DNA of 24,024 bases, taken from positions 1-24,024 of the IMG/VR virus record IMGVR_UViG_3300047557_000268; one strand, 5' to 3'. The position numbers were made by a program, and so were the translations under genes. Numbering within the stretch: position 1 is the first letter of the stretch; every line of letters starts with the position of its first letter. Of the stretch, positions 1-9,341 are shown piece by piece. The notes beneath the pieces were generated by a model that made no database searches, was not told where the DNA came from, and worked only from the letters and a program-made list of their open reading frames with translations. The stretch comes from a virus.

Positions 1-2
1 AA

Positions 3-1676
3 GGCGTAACCGCCGACCTGACCAAGCTCAACGGAATCTCCTTCCAGGAGTTCTCCGAGCAGTTTCTGGAGACAAAACTTTTCCCCCACCAGCTCAACTG
101 GGTAGACCTGATTGAGGGTAGGGACCCGCGCTGGCTACACCCGGCGATGCAGTACGAGAAGAACAACGAGAACCGAGTACTTATCAATGTTCCCCCGGAG
201 CACGCCAAGTCCACGGTTATCACCATCAACTATGTGACCTACAAAATCGTGACCAACCCGAATGCTCGGGTCATCATCGTCTCGAAGACACAGGGTATGG
301 CTCGCAAGTTCCTCTCAGCTATTAAGACACGACTTTCCCACCCAAACTGGACAAGGATGCAGGTTGCCTTTGGTCCTAACGGTGGCTACAAGGCGGACGC
401 TAACACTTGGTCTGCCGACATGATTTATCTAGGAACGGGTCGAGACTCCGGTGAGAAGGACCCCACAGTTCAGGCCCTGGGATTCGGTTCTCAGATTTAC
501 GGTGCACGCGCCGACCTGATTATCCTAGATGATGTGGTGATGAACGCAAATGCCCACGAGTGGGAGAAGCAACTTGAATGGCTTCAGAAAGAAGTTATCA
601 CCCGTTTGGGACGGCACGGAAAACTACTAGTAGTAGGAACCCGTGTCGCTCCCGTCGATTTATACAAGATGATACGCGACGGCGACCAGTGGACTGGGGG
701 CAAGTCCCCGTTCACCTACATGTCTATGCCCGCGGTCTTGGAGTTTGACGAGAAACAGATTAACTGGAAAACGCTCTGGCCTAAGACCGACAGACCAGAA
801 AGCGATGTTGACCAACCAGATGAAGACGGCTTATATCCAAAATGGGACGGACCTGCTCTATTTGCCCGTCGCTCTGAAGTCGCTCCTTCGGTATGGGCTA
901 TGGTCTACCAGCAAGAGGATGTCCAATCCGACTCCATCTTCGCGCCCACCTGTGTTGCCGGTTCCACTAACGGAATGCGAAAACGCGGACCGCTCAAAGA
1001 GGGCGTCGCTGGACACCCAAAGAATGTTGATTCAACTTATACAGTTATAGGACTTGACCCCGCTATGACGGGGGCCACGGCAGCAGTGGTGGCTACGCTC
1101 AACAGGGCGGACAACAGGATTTACATCCTCGACTGCGCCAACATGACAGACCCGACGCCAATGAAGATTCGTGCCCTGATTGAAGAATGGGTCGAACGAT
1201 ACCGACCACAGGAACTACGGATTGAAATCAATGCCCACCAAAAAGCGTATGCTCTTGACGATGATTTGCGTAATTGGCTTGCTCAGTACGGCACGCAGCT
1301 TAACTCGCACTTCACGGGAAAGAATAAGTGGGATGTCGGTTTCGGAGTTGCTTCGATGGCTTCTCTTTTCGGAACTACCCGCGACGGCAGGTTCCAAGAT
1401 AACAACATTATCGAGCTTCCTTCGAACGAAGGCTCGGAAGGGCTAAAGGCCCTCACGCAACAACTGATTACATGGAAGCCGGATACCCGCAACCCGACTG
1501 ATACTGTGATGGCTTTATGGTTTGCCGTCATCCGCATCCGAGAGTTGATGCAACAGTCCAGCAAAATCGGTGGCTACCAGAACAACAGATGGGCCACACG
1601 AGCACAGAAGTACTCACGAGGCAGTATCAATCTAGACGAAGCGTTCGCCCAACAGTGGCAAGAAGAATACGGATAG
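3..1676 (+). CDS. terL: Terminase large subunit (5' partial)
   Basis: This is the ATPase-nuclease motor that pumps phage DNA into the prohead and cuts concatemers. The reading frame is open back to the window edge. The first in-frame ATG, at 147, would leave only about 17 residues before the Walker A-like loop (NVPPEHAKST, about 186-215), so the true start lies upstream. Walker B is the run LIILDD (about 516-533), followed by a likely coupling motif (LLVVGTRV, about 622-645). The C-terminal RNase H-like nuclease begins at VIGLDPAMTG (first acidic residue near 1057). It continues with RIEINAHQKA (near 1219) and ends with an aspartate in TDTVMALWFA (near 1500). The gene is followed at once by the portal gene, the usual packaging order. 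The family call rests on motif order and context. Confidence 0.93.
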   Translation, partial: GVTADLTKLNGISFQEFSEQFLETKLFPHQLNWVDLIEGRDPRWLHPAMQYEKNNENRVLINVPPEHAKSTVITINYVTYKIVTNPNARVIIVSKTQGMARKFLSAIKTRLSHPNWTRMQVAFGPNGGYKADANTWSADMIYLGTGRDSGEKDPTVQALGFGSQIYGARADLIILDDVVMNANAHEWEKQLEWLQKEVITRLGRHGKLLVVGTRVAPVDLYKMIRDGDQWTGGKSPFTYMSMPAVLEFDEKQINWKTLWPKTDRPESDVDQPDEDGLYPKWDGPALFARRSEVAPSVWAMVYQQEDVQSDSIFAPTCVAGSTNGMRKRGPLKEGVAGHPKNVDSTYTVIGLDPAMTGATAAVVATLNRADNRIYILDCANMTDPTPMKIRALIEEWVERYRPQELRIEINAHQKAYALDDDLRNWLAQYGTQLNSHFTGKNKWDVGFGVASMASLFGTTRDGRFQDNNIIELPSNEGSEGLKALTQQLITWKPDTRNPTDTVMALWFAVIRIRELMQQSSKIGGYQNNRWATRAQKYSRGSINLDEAFAQQWQEEYG

Positions 1677-1683
1677 GACCTAA

Positions 1684-3462
1684 ATGGCACTAAACATTGA
1701 ACAGGTAGCAGCACGAGTCAGTGCTTTGCGCTATCGCGCATCAGACCGTGAGAGTCGCAACCTAGATGTTCTCGCTGTCCGCAAGGGGCAGATTGCTAGT
1801 GTCTACCCTGACTTCTTCCCAGAAGGAGTAGATGCGAATGTCGTTGCGAACTTTGTTGACATTGTTGCTCGTGACCTATCCGAAGTCATGGCACCACTAC
1901 CTGCAGTTAACTGCTCGGCTGCCAACAATACGAAGGACCGCGCTCGCGCTTTTGCTGATAAGCGCACTCGCATTGCGAGCAATTACTTCAATCACTCGGA
2001 CCTTTCGGTACAGATGTACCAAGGAGCCGACTGCTATGTAACATATGGATTTACCGTCTTCATGGTTGAACTTGACCACGAGGCGGGATTGCCGCGAATC
2101 CGCATCGAAAACTCATTAGGGTGCTATCCCGAATTTGACCGATTTGGTCGCTGCGTTGCTATGGCTAAGCGATACATGTTGACTTTAGGCGAACTGGTTT
2201 CCCAGTTCCCAGAGTATGAGACCCAACTTCTTGGGGGACTTGGCTACAAGCAAGACTTAAATGCGGAAATCGAAATGGTTCGCTACTGGGATAATGAGCA
2301 ATCAGTAGTGTACCTACCAACAAAAGACAACATCGTGCTATCACGCGCCGAGAATCCAATCGGACGCATGATGTGTGTTGTCGCCCGTCGCCCATCTATC
2401 GATGGTGAGCTACGCGGTCAGTTCGATGACATCCTAGGAATCCAACTTCTACGCAACCGCTTCGCGTTGCTTGCCATGGAAGCTGCAGAGAAGAGCGTTC
2501 AAGCTCCTATCGTTCTTCCTCAAGATGTCCAGGAACTACAACTTGGTGGAGATGCTGTCATTCGTACAGCAAACCCAGCAGGAGTTCGTCGCGTTGAGCT
2601 GAGCATACCCCAGGGCGCATTCACCGAACAGACTTTGTTACAGCAAGAATTGCGAATTGGTGCGCGTTATCCTGAAGGACGGACAGGAAATATCGACGCA
2701 TCCATCGTTACTGGCCAGGGTGTACAGGCTCTTATGGGTGCATTCGATACCCAGGTAAAGAGCGCACAGGCGGTATTCGCTAGCGCATTGCGCGATGTGA
2801 TTAGCATCTGCTTCGAAGTAGATGAGAAGATTTTCTCTGATGAGAAGACAATTCGTGGCGTAGATGCTGGTTCGCCATACGAGATTACCTACAAGCCAAG
2901 CAAGGACATCAAGGGTGACTACTCTGCCGATGTTCGCTACGGCATGTTGGCTGGCTTGAACCCAGCACAAGGACTTATCTTTATGCTCCAAGCTCTTGGC
3001 GGTGGACTTATCTCCAAGGATTTGGCTATGCGTGAGTTGCCATTCGGCGTAAATGTCACGCAGGAGCAAGAAAAGATTGAGATTGAAAGAATGCGCGATT
3101 CACTTCTTGGCGCATTACAGGCCTACACACAGGCTATTCCACAAATGGCAGTTCAGGGTGGGGACCCAACGGATATTGTTCGCAAGGTAGCGGAAGTTAT
3201 CAAGGCACGACAAAACGGCAAACAAGTCGAAGATGTCATATCCGAGGTATTCGCACCCGAGCAACAAGTTCCTTCCGCTGGTGCTGGCTCTCCGGTTGAG
3301 CAACCGTCCCCTGCTCCCGTTCCCCCAGCGGAAGGCGCTCTTCCTGCGCCAGAAGCAGCACCCGCAGGACAGCCCGACATCCAGACGATACTCGCAAGTT
3401 TATCTGGAACAGGGGCAACAGGCGGAAGAGCAACGACAGTATCACGACGCAATGTAGGTTAG
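1684..3462 (+). CDS. Portal protein
   Basis: This 592-residue protein directly follows the terminase gene, and its size and position fit the portal, the dodecameric ring at one capsid vertex through which DNA enters and leaves. The body has mixed alpha/beta character. It includes a segment typical of portal cores where the chain aligns with the channel (about residues 330-360, TGNIDASIVTGQGVQALMG). The last 60 or so residues are a Pro/Ala/Gly-rich, probably disordered tail (SPAPVPPAEGALPAPEAAPA). The start ATG at 1684 lies eight bases after the terminase stop, and a weak AGGA overlaps that stop. No single diagnostic motif exists for portals, so the call combines length, composition and synteny. 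A different minor head protein is unlikely. Confidence 0.85.
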   Translation: MALNIEQVAARVSALRYRASDRESRNLDVLAVRKGQIASVYPDFFPEGVDANVVANFVDIVARDLSEVMAPLPAVNCSAANNTKDRARAFADKRTRIASNYFNHSDLSVQMYQGADCYVTYGFTVFMVELDHEAGLPRIRIENSLGCYPEFDRFGRCVAMAKRYMLTLGELVSQFPEYETQLLGGLGYKQDLNAEIEMVRYWDNEQSVVYLPTKDNIVLSRAENPIGRMMCVVARRPSIDGELRGQFDDILGIQLLRNRFALLAMEAAEKSVQAPIVLPQDVQELQLGGDAVIRTANPAGVRRVELSIPQGAFTEQTLLQQELRIGARYPEGRTGNIDASIVTGQGVQALMGAFDTQVKSAQAVFASALRDVISICFEVDEKIFSDEKTIRGVDAGSPYEITYKPSKDIKGDYSADVRYGMLAGLNPAQGLIFMLQALGGGLISKDLAMRELPFGVNVTQEQEKIEIERMRDSLLGALQAYTQAIPQMAVQGGDPTDIVRKVAEVIKARQNGKQVEDVISEVFAPEQQVPSAGAGSPVEQPSPAPVPPAEGALPAPEAAPAGQPDIQTILASLSGTGATGGRATTVSRRNVG

Positions 3463-3470
3463 GAGTAATC

Positions 3471-3704
3471 ATGGCAACACCTCGCAAGAAAAGAGTGAAA
3501 ACAGTTGCTGATGAGGGTTACTCCAAATTAGAGGAATACTGCATTTGGCTTAACGAGTTTTACAAATCCCTGCGTAAAGCGGGATTCAACAATGACAATG
3601 CCTTGTGGTTAATTGCCACCAAAGATGCTTTTCCTGAATGGATTAATGAAGCATCCAAGGAAGATATTCTTCGACACATTGAAGAAGAAGAGGATGACGA
3701 CTAA
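3471..3704 (+). CDS. Small acidic-tailed hypothetical protein
   Basis: This 77-residue protein is not one I recognise. It has a basic N-terminus (ATPRKKRVKT), a helical middle with aromatic residues (EYCIWLNEFYKSLRKAGF) and a very acidic C-terminus (EEEEDDD). That charge split suggests a small adaptor or a protein-binding helix. The start ATG at 3471 has a GGAG ribosome-binding site that overlaps the portal stop codon. Its stop overlaps the next start as TAATG, so the pair is probably translationally coupled. Its position just after the portal makes a minor head or assembly role possible, but nothing in the sequence proves it. Confidence 0.75.
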   Translation: MATPRKKRVKTVADEGYSKLEEYCIWLNEFYKSLRKAGFNNDNALWLIATKDAFPEWINEASKEDILRHIEEEEDDD

Positions 3705-4159
3705 TGGTTTCTGGCGGATATAGACCCACAGCACCGCAGAACAACACTGGTGTCTCAGCCACAGGTGGCAATGGTTCCAAGGACGGACAACCAAATCGTC
3801 CATATACAGGCTTCGGCTACGGCCAGAATCAGGAAATCAACATGCAACAAGCAGGTGCACCAATGGCAAGCGCACAGGGCGAGCAGATTACCCCTGATGT
3901 AATGCCACAAGATGTTGCCGACTTGACACTATTATCAGAATCACAACGCGACTACGAACCGATTACTACTGGTGTTGATGCTGGCGCAGGTGCAGGTTCT
4001 GAGGTTCTTCCACCACAATACCGCAGCGATTCCCGCAAGGTTGAGAACGAGCAGATTCTTGTTCAGTATTTGCCAGACTTAGTAGAGGCAGCTCGTATTC
4101 CTAACGCACCTGATTCATACAAAAACTTTGTTAACTACCTAATCGGGAAGTTAAAGTGA
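3704..4159 (+). CDS. Hypothetical protein, low-complexity N-terminal half
   Basis: This 151-residue protein has no family I recognise. The first 80 or so residues are rich in Gly, Asn, Gln, Pro and Thr and are probably disordered. The C-terminal 40 residues (EQILVQYLPDLVEAARIPNA and onward) look like a compact helical domain. The ATG overlaps the previous stop (TAATG) and the stop overlaps the next GTG start (GTGA). The gene therefore sits in a run of translationally coupled genes between the portal and the giant protein. A disordered arm plus a small helical domain would fit a virion accessory or assembly protein, but that is inference only. Confidence 0.72.
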   Translation: MVSGGYRPTAPQNNTGVSATGGNGSKDGQPNRPYTGFGYGQNQEINMQQAGAPMASAQGEQITPDVMPQDVADLTLLSESQRDYEPITTGVDAGAGAGSEVLPPQYRSDSRKVENEQILVQYLPDLVEAARIPNAPDSYKNFVNYLIGKLK

Positions 4160-4344
4160 AATGGCTTTACGGTTCTCTCTACGATAATATCGACAAGTTC
4201 GCCAACTCGCTTGGCTACGAGAACGCTGGCATAGCAATTACCCTTGCGATGGTTCCATGGAATTCACCAGAAGACCGTGACATATTCATTGAGGCTTTAA
4301 CTGGACGCACACCCTTGGGAGGCAATAGTGGCATTCTGGGATGA
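4156..4344 (+). CDS. Small hypothetical protein (GTG start)
   Basis: This 62-residue protein starts with GTG at 4156, overlapping the preceding stop by four bases (GTGA). Its last 17 bases overlap the start of the giant gene in another frame. I see one mostly hydrophobic stretch (NAGIAITLAMVPW, about residues 23-35), too short and mixed for a confident membrane span. No family is recognised. The exact chain of overlaps on both sides supports it being a real gene rather than a chance frame. Confidence 0.65.
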   Translation: MKWLYGSLYDNIDKFANSLGYENAGIAITLAMVPWNSPEDRDIFIEALTGRTPLGGNSGILG

Positions 4345-7300
4345 CTTCCTAGATAACATCAAGTCTCTCCCCGGCAAAGCAATCGGTGCTCTTGGTGATT
4401 ATGCTTCCACAGTTGTCGGTGCTGGAGCAAACATCGGTGTGGCTCAAGCCACGAAGACAATGGATATTAATGAAGTTGCTCGTGAGCAGATTGCCAAAAA
4501 CATTGCATTTGATGTTAAGAAAGATATAGTTAGCACTGACCCGTTGCTTAAAGCAGCAGTTGCTATAACAGATAATGTTATCTCACCATACATAGCTCGG
4601 CCAGTATCCACTCTTGGTTTGCTAACCGATGTAGAGTCTCCCTTGTATCAGGAGGGAGAGTATCAAAAAGGCTTCCAACTTAGCGACATCCGACGCGCAT
4701 ATAACCGCAGCGAAGATGTTTCACCGATGCAAGCTCTTACAAAAAGTGATTTAATTCCCTTTGCTGGCGCTTGGTCTAATACTATTCTTAAAACTGGAAA
4801 CATAGATACAGAGCAAGTAAATCTTTGGAATGATGAAGACATTCAAAAGAACTATGTTGAGAATGCAGTTGGACGCTGGTATACTGGTATCGGTGATTTT
4901 GTCGTAGGCAACTACGCTATTGCTGGTGCAATCAAGGGTGCAGCTGGAACTTTACGCGCCGGTGCGCGTGTTTCTGGTTTTTCCACTAAGCAAAAGACAG
5001 CAGAGCAATTCGAGCGTGACATCAATGAAGGTCTTCTCTACAAAGAAAGCAATGGAGCGCAGGGAAGAGCCACTGCTTCCGCAGAAGATATTGATGCAAT
5101 AGCACGAAGCACTGACATTAACTTTATTCTTCCGCGTGCACAACAGTACAGCACAAACGATTTGTTGCCAGATTTACTACTTAAGACATCAGAGCCAGCG
5201 GTTGTCCGCGACTTATTGCTTGCAGACAAGGGCTACCTACCAGCACTAGATAGGCTTTCTAAGAGTGCGCCAGATTATCTCTGGGAAATCTCGGACATGA
5301 ATGCCTATATGTCTTCTCTTTACGCACAAACTGGCAAAGTATTTACACCAGATGAGGTGTCGCTTCAGCGTATCAATGCTGCATTTGATGAGGCAATCAA
5401 GCGCAATCCGATTCACGAAAAGATTAAGAACGCATTCCTTACCCCGGAAGGCGAGATTAAACTTGCGGGAAATGAACGATACTTCCCAGCCGAACCTGTA
5501 GTAGGAGCACAACAGTTTGGCAGGGCAGCCACACGCGCTCGTGAGGTTGCAGCTGCAGCAAGAGTGCGCGACTTTAGTAAGGTTGGCGGATTTACACAGG
5601 TAGTTCTAGGTGGTGGGCTAAAAGCTCCAACCACTATATTGCTTCGCACATTCGGAACCCGTAAGCCAATGGGTATGGTGACATACTCTGGCGCACGCCC
5701 TCTGGATGGAGTCGCAGAACTTGATGCTTACTTCGACGACTTTGCTATATTCCGTGATGGAACTAAGCGCATCAACACATCACCGACTGAAAGCGTATCG
5801 GCAGCGGACTACCGTACTATGTGGAAGACTCGCTTTGCCGAGGCAAACACATCAGTCGAACGCAATGCTGTAATCGAAGAGTTTAATAATGTATTCGGTG
5901 AGCATGTCGCCCGTACATATGGCTATACCAATATGACAAAAGTGCGTGAATTTATTCAAGAACTTAAGTCTGAGATGTATGGATTCCATTCCGCAATAGC
6001 TAAGAATGGGTACGCGATGGACCAGTCTGGGCGAAGGATTATTACCGACGCTCAAACACAGCGTCAATTTGCTGAGAGTGCAAGACTACTCCCCTGGAAT
6101 CTTGTAGAAAAAGAACTTGTCAAGAGTAGTAAAAAGACTGGTAAACGAGTTGCAATAGCCACTAAAGAAAACATTAACGCGCTGTTTGAGATAGGTAATA
6201 AATGGTGGACTTTTGATGTTCTTGGCCGACCATCTTATATACCAAAGAATAGCTTGTTTGAGCCAATTCTTAGCGGAACGATGGCTCAGGGCGTATCATT
6301 TGTTACGGACAATGCTTACAATGCAGTAAGAAGTTTTACGGCAAACACAAGCAACCGAGTTATGGGTGCTGCATCCAAGATTTACAGGGGCAAAGAACTT
6401 GCTACTGTCAACAAAGCTGTTGATGATTTGATGGCCAAACTAAACAATGCCTACGCATTACTAGATGATGTGCATGTACAGTACTCAAAATTTCTCACTG
6501 ATGAAATGTCTCCATCTGCAAAGAGGCAAAATGGAGCAGCGATTCAACAAGACTTGAACCGCACTCAGAAGCTGGTTGAAGAGATTGAGATTGAAGTAGG
6601 CGACGCCTTGCGTCCGCTGGGATTTGATGTTCCCGATGTACCATCCATTGTTAACTTGGACGCTAGAATTGCTTTCTTAGAAAAGAATCTTCCGGCTGCA
6701 CAAAAAGCAAAACTTGGCTCTGCGATAGCCAATGCCAAGTCTGCTTCCAGCCAAGCCAAGGGAAGCATTTACTCCCTCAGTTCCAGCATTGATGAGATAA
6801 CGGCAATCAACAAGAATATTGAAAATGTCTACAAAGAAATCAATGACATCATCAAAGACTTGGGAGAATCCAGACTTCAACAAGCCAAGGTTCTTGGCAA
6901 GAGTGCTCGGTACAAAGAGCGTGTCTACGGAAACCAGAAAGATTCAGCCCGGTTCATTAATGGTGAATATGTTTCTGTATCTGGATTGTTTGATAAAAAT
7001 CAATTTGGTACTGCGTACAGACAAGAACTAAGCAACGCAAGAACTACAGAGATTAACTTCTTGGGAGAACTTAAGGTCGGCTCAAAGCAAGCCCTTCTTA
7101 CCCGCAAGGCTCCCCGTACAATTACCGATATTAATGAACCACAGTACTTTGAAGAATTGGCCTGGGTGGCAAATCGCACTATTCGAGGCGAAGTCTTCAT
7201 GGACCAGATTCTTGCTGGAGTACCAGAGCAAGAACTCATTCAGTGGGTTCTTAAGAACAGAGCATATGCTAAATCTTTCGGAGTTGAAAGTGTGGAGCAA

Positions 7301-9340
7301 ATCCCTACTTTCGTGCGCGACAAGATTGCCTTGGTTAATCGGTATTTTCCAGATGCAAACGCTCGTCAACTAATCCTTAATAAAGAAGTTACAAGCGTTG
7401 AACTCCAAGAAATTCTTGCCACCAAGATGGATAGGTTAATGCCCATCCATCCAAATGATTTTGATTATCTTAATGCTTCAGCACCACGCGGTGCTCAGGG
7501 CGTTGCTTGGTTTGATGACCAGTTCTCCCGCGCTGCTGGTTGGGTATGGAAGAAACTTACCGCACCCGAGAATCCAATTCGATGGGCATATGCTGATAAC
7601 TATTTCAGGGAAACAGTATTCCGTAAAGCTGAGGTTCTTGCCAAGCAGGATATAAAGTTAACCCCTGAAAGAATTAATGCTCTGCGTCAAGCAGCGGCTC
7701 GGGAAACAATTAAGGAAACCGAAAGAGTATTTTATACGATTCGTCGGCAGAATAGATTTCTCTTTGCAGCCCGCGTAGCAGTTGCGTTCCCCACATCTTC
7801 GATGAATGCTTTGTATCGGTACAGCCGACTAGCCGTAAAGAATCCTCAGCGAATTGGAGGATTCCTTTATTCATACCATGGATTGTTCTCAAACTTTGGT
7901 GTAGATAAGTACGGCAATCCCGTGGATGACCCGACGAAGGCAACACATATCGTTGTTCCTGGTACAAAAGAATTAGGTCTTAAGGGTGGACGGGGTATTG
8001 AGCTTGGCGCCCGCGGCATCGGCTTTCTACTCAACTATCCAAGCCCTGCAGTGTGGTCTGCTATTCCAGTTGGTCGGATACAAAAGTCTATGCCTAATGT
8101 TGAAGAGCAAATGATAGCAATTCTTGGCCAGGAAAGATATGACATGCTTTTCCCTTACGGACCACAAACAAGTCTTAAGGCAGCATTAACTCCGGTTTGG
8201 ATGCGCGACTTAGTTACTGGTCTATCTAGCGACAAGAACGATAAGAGATGGCGCGACACCTATATGTCTGTATGGGATGTACGCATGGCTCAATTCGAAA
8301 TGGGTATGGGCCCCGAGCCAACACTTGAGAGCGTGGAGAAAGAAGCCCGTTCGCTCTTCCTTGAAAAAGCTCGCTGGGGATTTGGCTCATTCTTTGGTGT
8401 ACCTGCAAAGGTTAACTTAAAGCCGTTTTCACTTATTGAAGACTACTACAACATTTTGGTCAATAAGCACAAGCGTGGATTTACCGACGCTAATGGAGTT
8501 GTCCACAAGCCACTAAATGACGAGGATGCTGCGAACGCAGCCGAGAAAGAACTTCTTGCACATATCCCCAAGATGCCTGTGGATAGAATCCGATTCAAGG
8601 GTAGCAACAGGGTTGCCAACCTTTATCCACAACAAGATGTGTATCAAAGAATATGGCAGGATTTTCCAGACCTAGCAAGTGACTTAGCAAAGCTAGACCC
8701 AGAAACAGTTTCTCTTATGACTGCCGACCTAGAGCGCGACCCTGAAAAGTTTAGCACCTCTATCTACAACTTCCTCAATGACCCAAAGACTGAACTTCCC
8801 AAGATTGGCATTAAGCTCAATAAGGAACTTCTCAGTCCAGAGGCGATTGAGCAGACCCTGCAGAATAACCGCACCTGGGAAAAGTATGTGGCATTCCGCG
8901 ATGCACTAGACGCTGAGGCTCGAAAGCGCGACAAGACTTCGTACCGTCAGATTCCCGAATTCGAAGAGGCGTTAGCTGCATACGCAGATGGCGAACTCAA
9001 AAAAGAAAATCAAATCTGGTGGGAAAAGAAGGAGTCAGGCGCTGGAGCTGAAGACGCTGCCTTTGTCCAGGCTCAATCTCTGTACAAGATTATCAAGAAT
9101 GATAAGTTCATAAGCAAGTACGGAGACCACCCATTCTGGCAGGATGTTCAAGACTTTCTAAGCAAGCGCCAAACATTTGCATTTGTGTACATGAACATGC
9201 CAGCAAATGACCCACGCAAATCAATGTTAAGAAAAGCGTATCTTCTTGAAACAGACAATGCCTTGGGCACATATCATCCAAGACTCCAACAAATAATCAA
9301 GCGATATTTCGACGATGACAATCTGAAAGTTGTAGGTTAA
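4328..9340 (+). CDS. Giant putative internal virion / DNA-ejection protein
   Basis: At 1670 residues this is by far the largest product in the window. It starts with GTG at 4328, inside the end of the preceding gene. I recognise no enzymatic motif. The N-terminal region (about 1-60) has an amphipathic, Gly/Ala-rich stretch (GKAIGALGDYASTVVGAGAN). Residues about 735-860 are Glu/Lys/Ala-rich and probably coiled coil. Residues about 1145-1190 combine basic and hydrophobic runs (FLFAARVAVAF, then NALYRYSRLAVKNPQRIGGF), as a membrane-active segment might. The C-terminal third is charged and helical. Very large helical proteins in phage structural clusters are often internal core, ejection or virion-associated proteins. 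That role fits the length and position, but its location between portal and capsid genes is unusual. The function is inferred, not shown. Confidence 0.6.
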   Translation: MAFWDDFLDNIKSLPGKAIGALGDYASTVVGAGANIGVAQATKTMDINEVAREQIAKNIAFDVKKDIVSTDPLLKAAVAITDNVISPYIARPVSTLGLLTDVESPLYQEGEYQKGFQLSDIRRAYNRSEDVSPMQALTKSDLIPFAGAWSNTILKTGNIDTEQVNLWNDEDIQKNYVENAVGRWYTGIGDFVVGNYAIAGAIKGAAGTLRAGARVSGFSTKQKTAEQFERDINEGLLYKESNGAQGRATASAEDIDAIARSTDINFILPRAQQYSTNDLLPDLLLKTSEPAVVRDLLLADKGYLPALDRLSKSAPDYLWEISDMNAYMSSLYAQTGKVFTPDEVSLQRINAAFDEAIKRNPIHEKIKNAFLTPEGEIKLAGNERYFPAEPVVGAQQFGRAATRAREVAAAARVRDFSKVGGFTQVVLGGGLKAPTTILLRTFGTRKPMGMVTYSGARPLDGVAELDAYFDDFAIFRDGTKRINTSPTESVSAADYRTMWKTRFAEANTSVERNAVIEEFNNVFGEHVARTYGYTNMTKVREFIQELKSEMYGFHSAIAKNGYAMDQSGRRIITDAQTQRQFAESARLLPWNLVEKELVKSSKKTGKRVAIATKENINALFEIGNKWWTFDVLGRPSYIPKNSLFEPILSGTMAQGVSFVTDNAYNAVRSFTANTSNRVMGAASKIYRGKELATVNKAVDDLMAKLNNAYALLDDVHVQYSKFLTDEMSPSAKRQNGAAIQQDLNRTQKLVEEIEIEVGDALRPLGFDVPDVPSIVNLDARIAFLEKNLPAAQKAKLGSAIANAKSASSQAKGSIYSLSSSIDEITAINKNIENVYKEINDIIKDLGESRLQQAKVLGKSARYKERVYGNQKDSARFINGEYVSVSGLFDKNQFGTAYRQELSNARTTEINFLGELKVGSKQALLTRKAPRTITDINEPQYFEELAWVANRTIRGEVFMDQILAGVPEQELIQWVLKNRAYAKSFGVESVEQIPTFVRDKIALVNRYFPDANARQLILNKEVTSVELQEILATKMDRLMPIHPNDFDYLNASAPRGAQGVAWFDDQFSRAAGWVWKKLTAPENPIRWAYADNYFRETVFRKAEVLAKQDIKLTPERINALRQAAARETIKETERVFYTIRRQNRFLFAARVAVAFPTSSMNALYRYSRLAVKNPQRIGGFLYSYHGLFSNFGVDKYGNPVDDPTKATHIVVPGTKELGLKGGRGIELGARGIGFLLNYPSPAVWSAIPVGRIQKSMPNVEEQMIAILGQERYDMLFPYGPQTSLKAALTPVWMRDLVTGLSSDKNDKRWRDTYMSVWDVRMAQFEMGMGPEPTLESVEKEARSLFLEKARWGFGSFFGVPAKVNLKPFSLIEDYYNILVNKHKRGFTDANGVVHKPLNDEDAANAAEKELLAHIPKMPVDRIRFKGSNRVANLYPQQDVYQRIWQDFPDLASDLAKLDPETVSLMTADLERDPEKFSTSIYNFLNDPKTELPKIGIKLNKELLSPEAIEQTLQNNRTWEKYVAFRDALDAEARKRDKTSYRQIPEFEEALAAYADGELKKENQIWWEKKESGAGAEDAAFVQAQSLYKIIKNDKFISKYGDHPFWQDVQDFLSKRQTFAFVYMNMPANDPRKSMLRKAYLLETDNALGTYHPRLQQIIKRYFDDDNLKVVG

Positions 9341-9341
9341 A

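Noticed and set aside
1180-1446. Out-of-frame + strand frame inside the terminase gene
   Set aside because: Lies wholly within the nuclease domain coding region in another frame, with no ribosome-binding site and no recognisable product.
2638-3069. 143-codon minus-strand frame inside the portal gene
   Set aside because: Fully inside a well-supported + strand gene, with no recognisable product. All other genes are on the + strand.
4328-9340. Virion RNA polymerase of the N4 type
   Set aside because: Large size prompted the idea, but I found no motif B-like pattern (R-x3-K-x6/7-YG) by eye, and at 1670 residues the protein is far shorter than the N4 enzyme.
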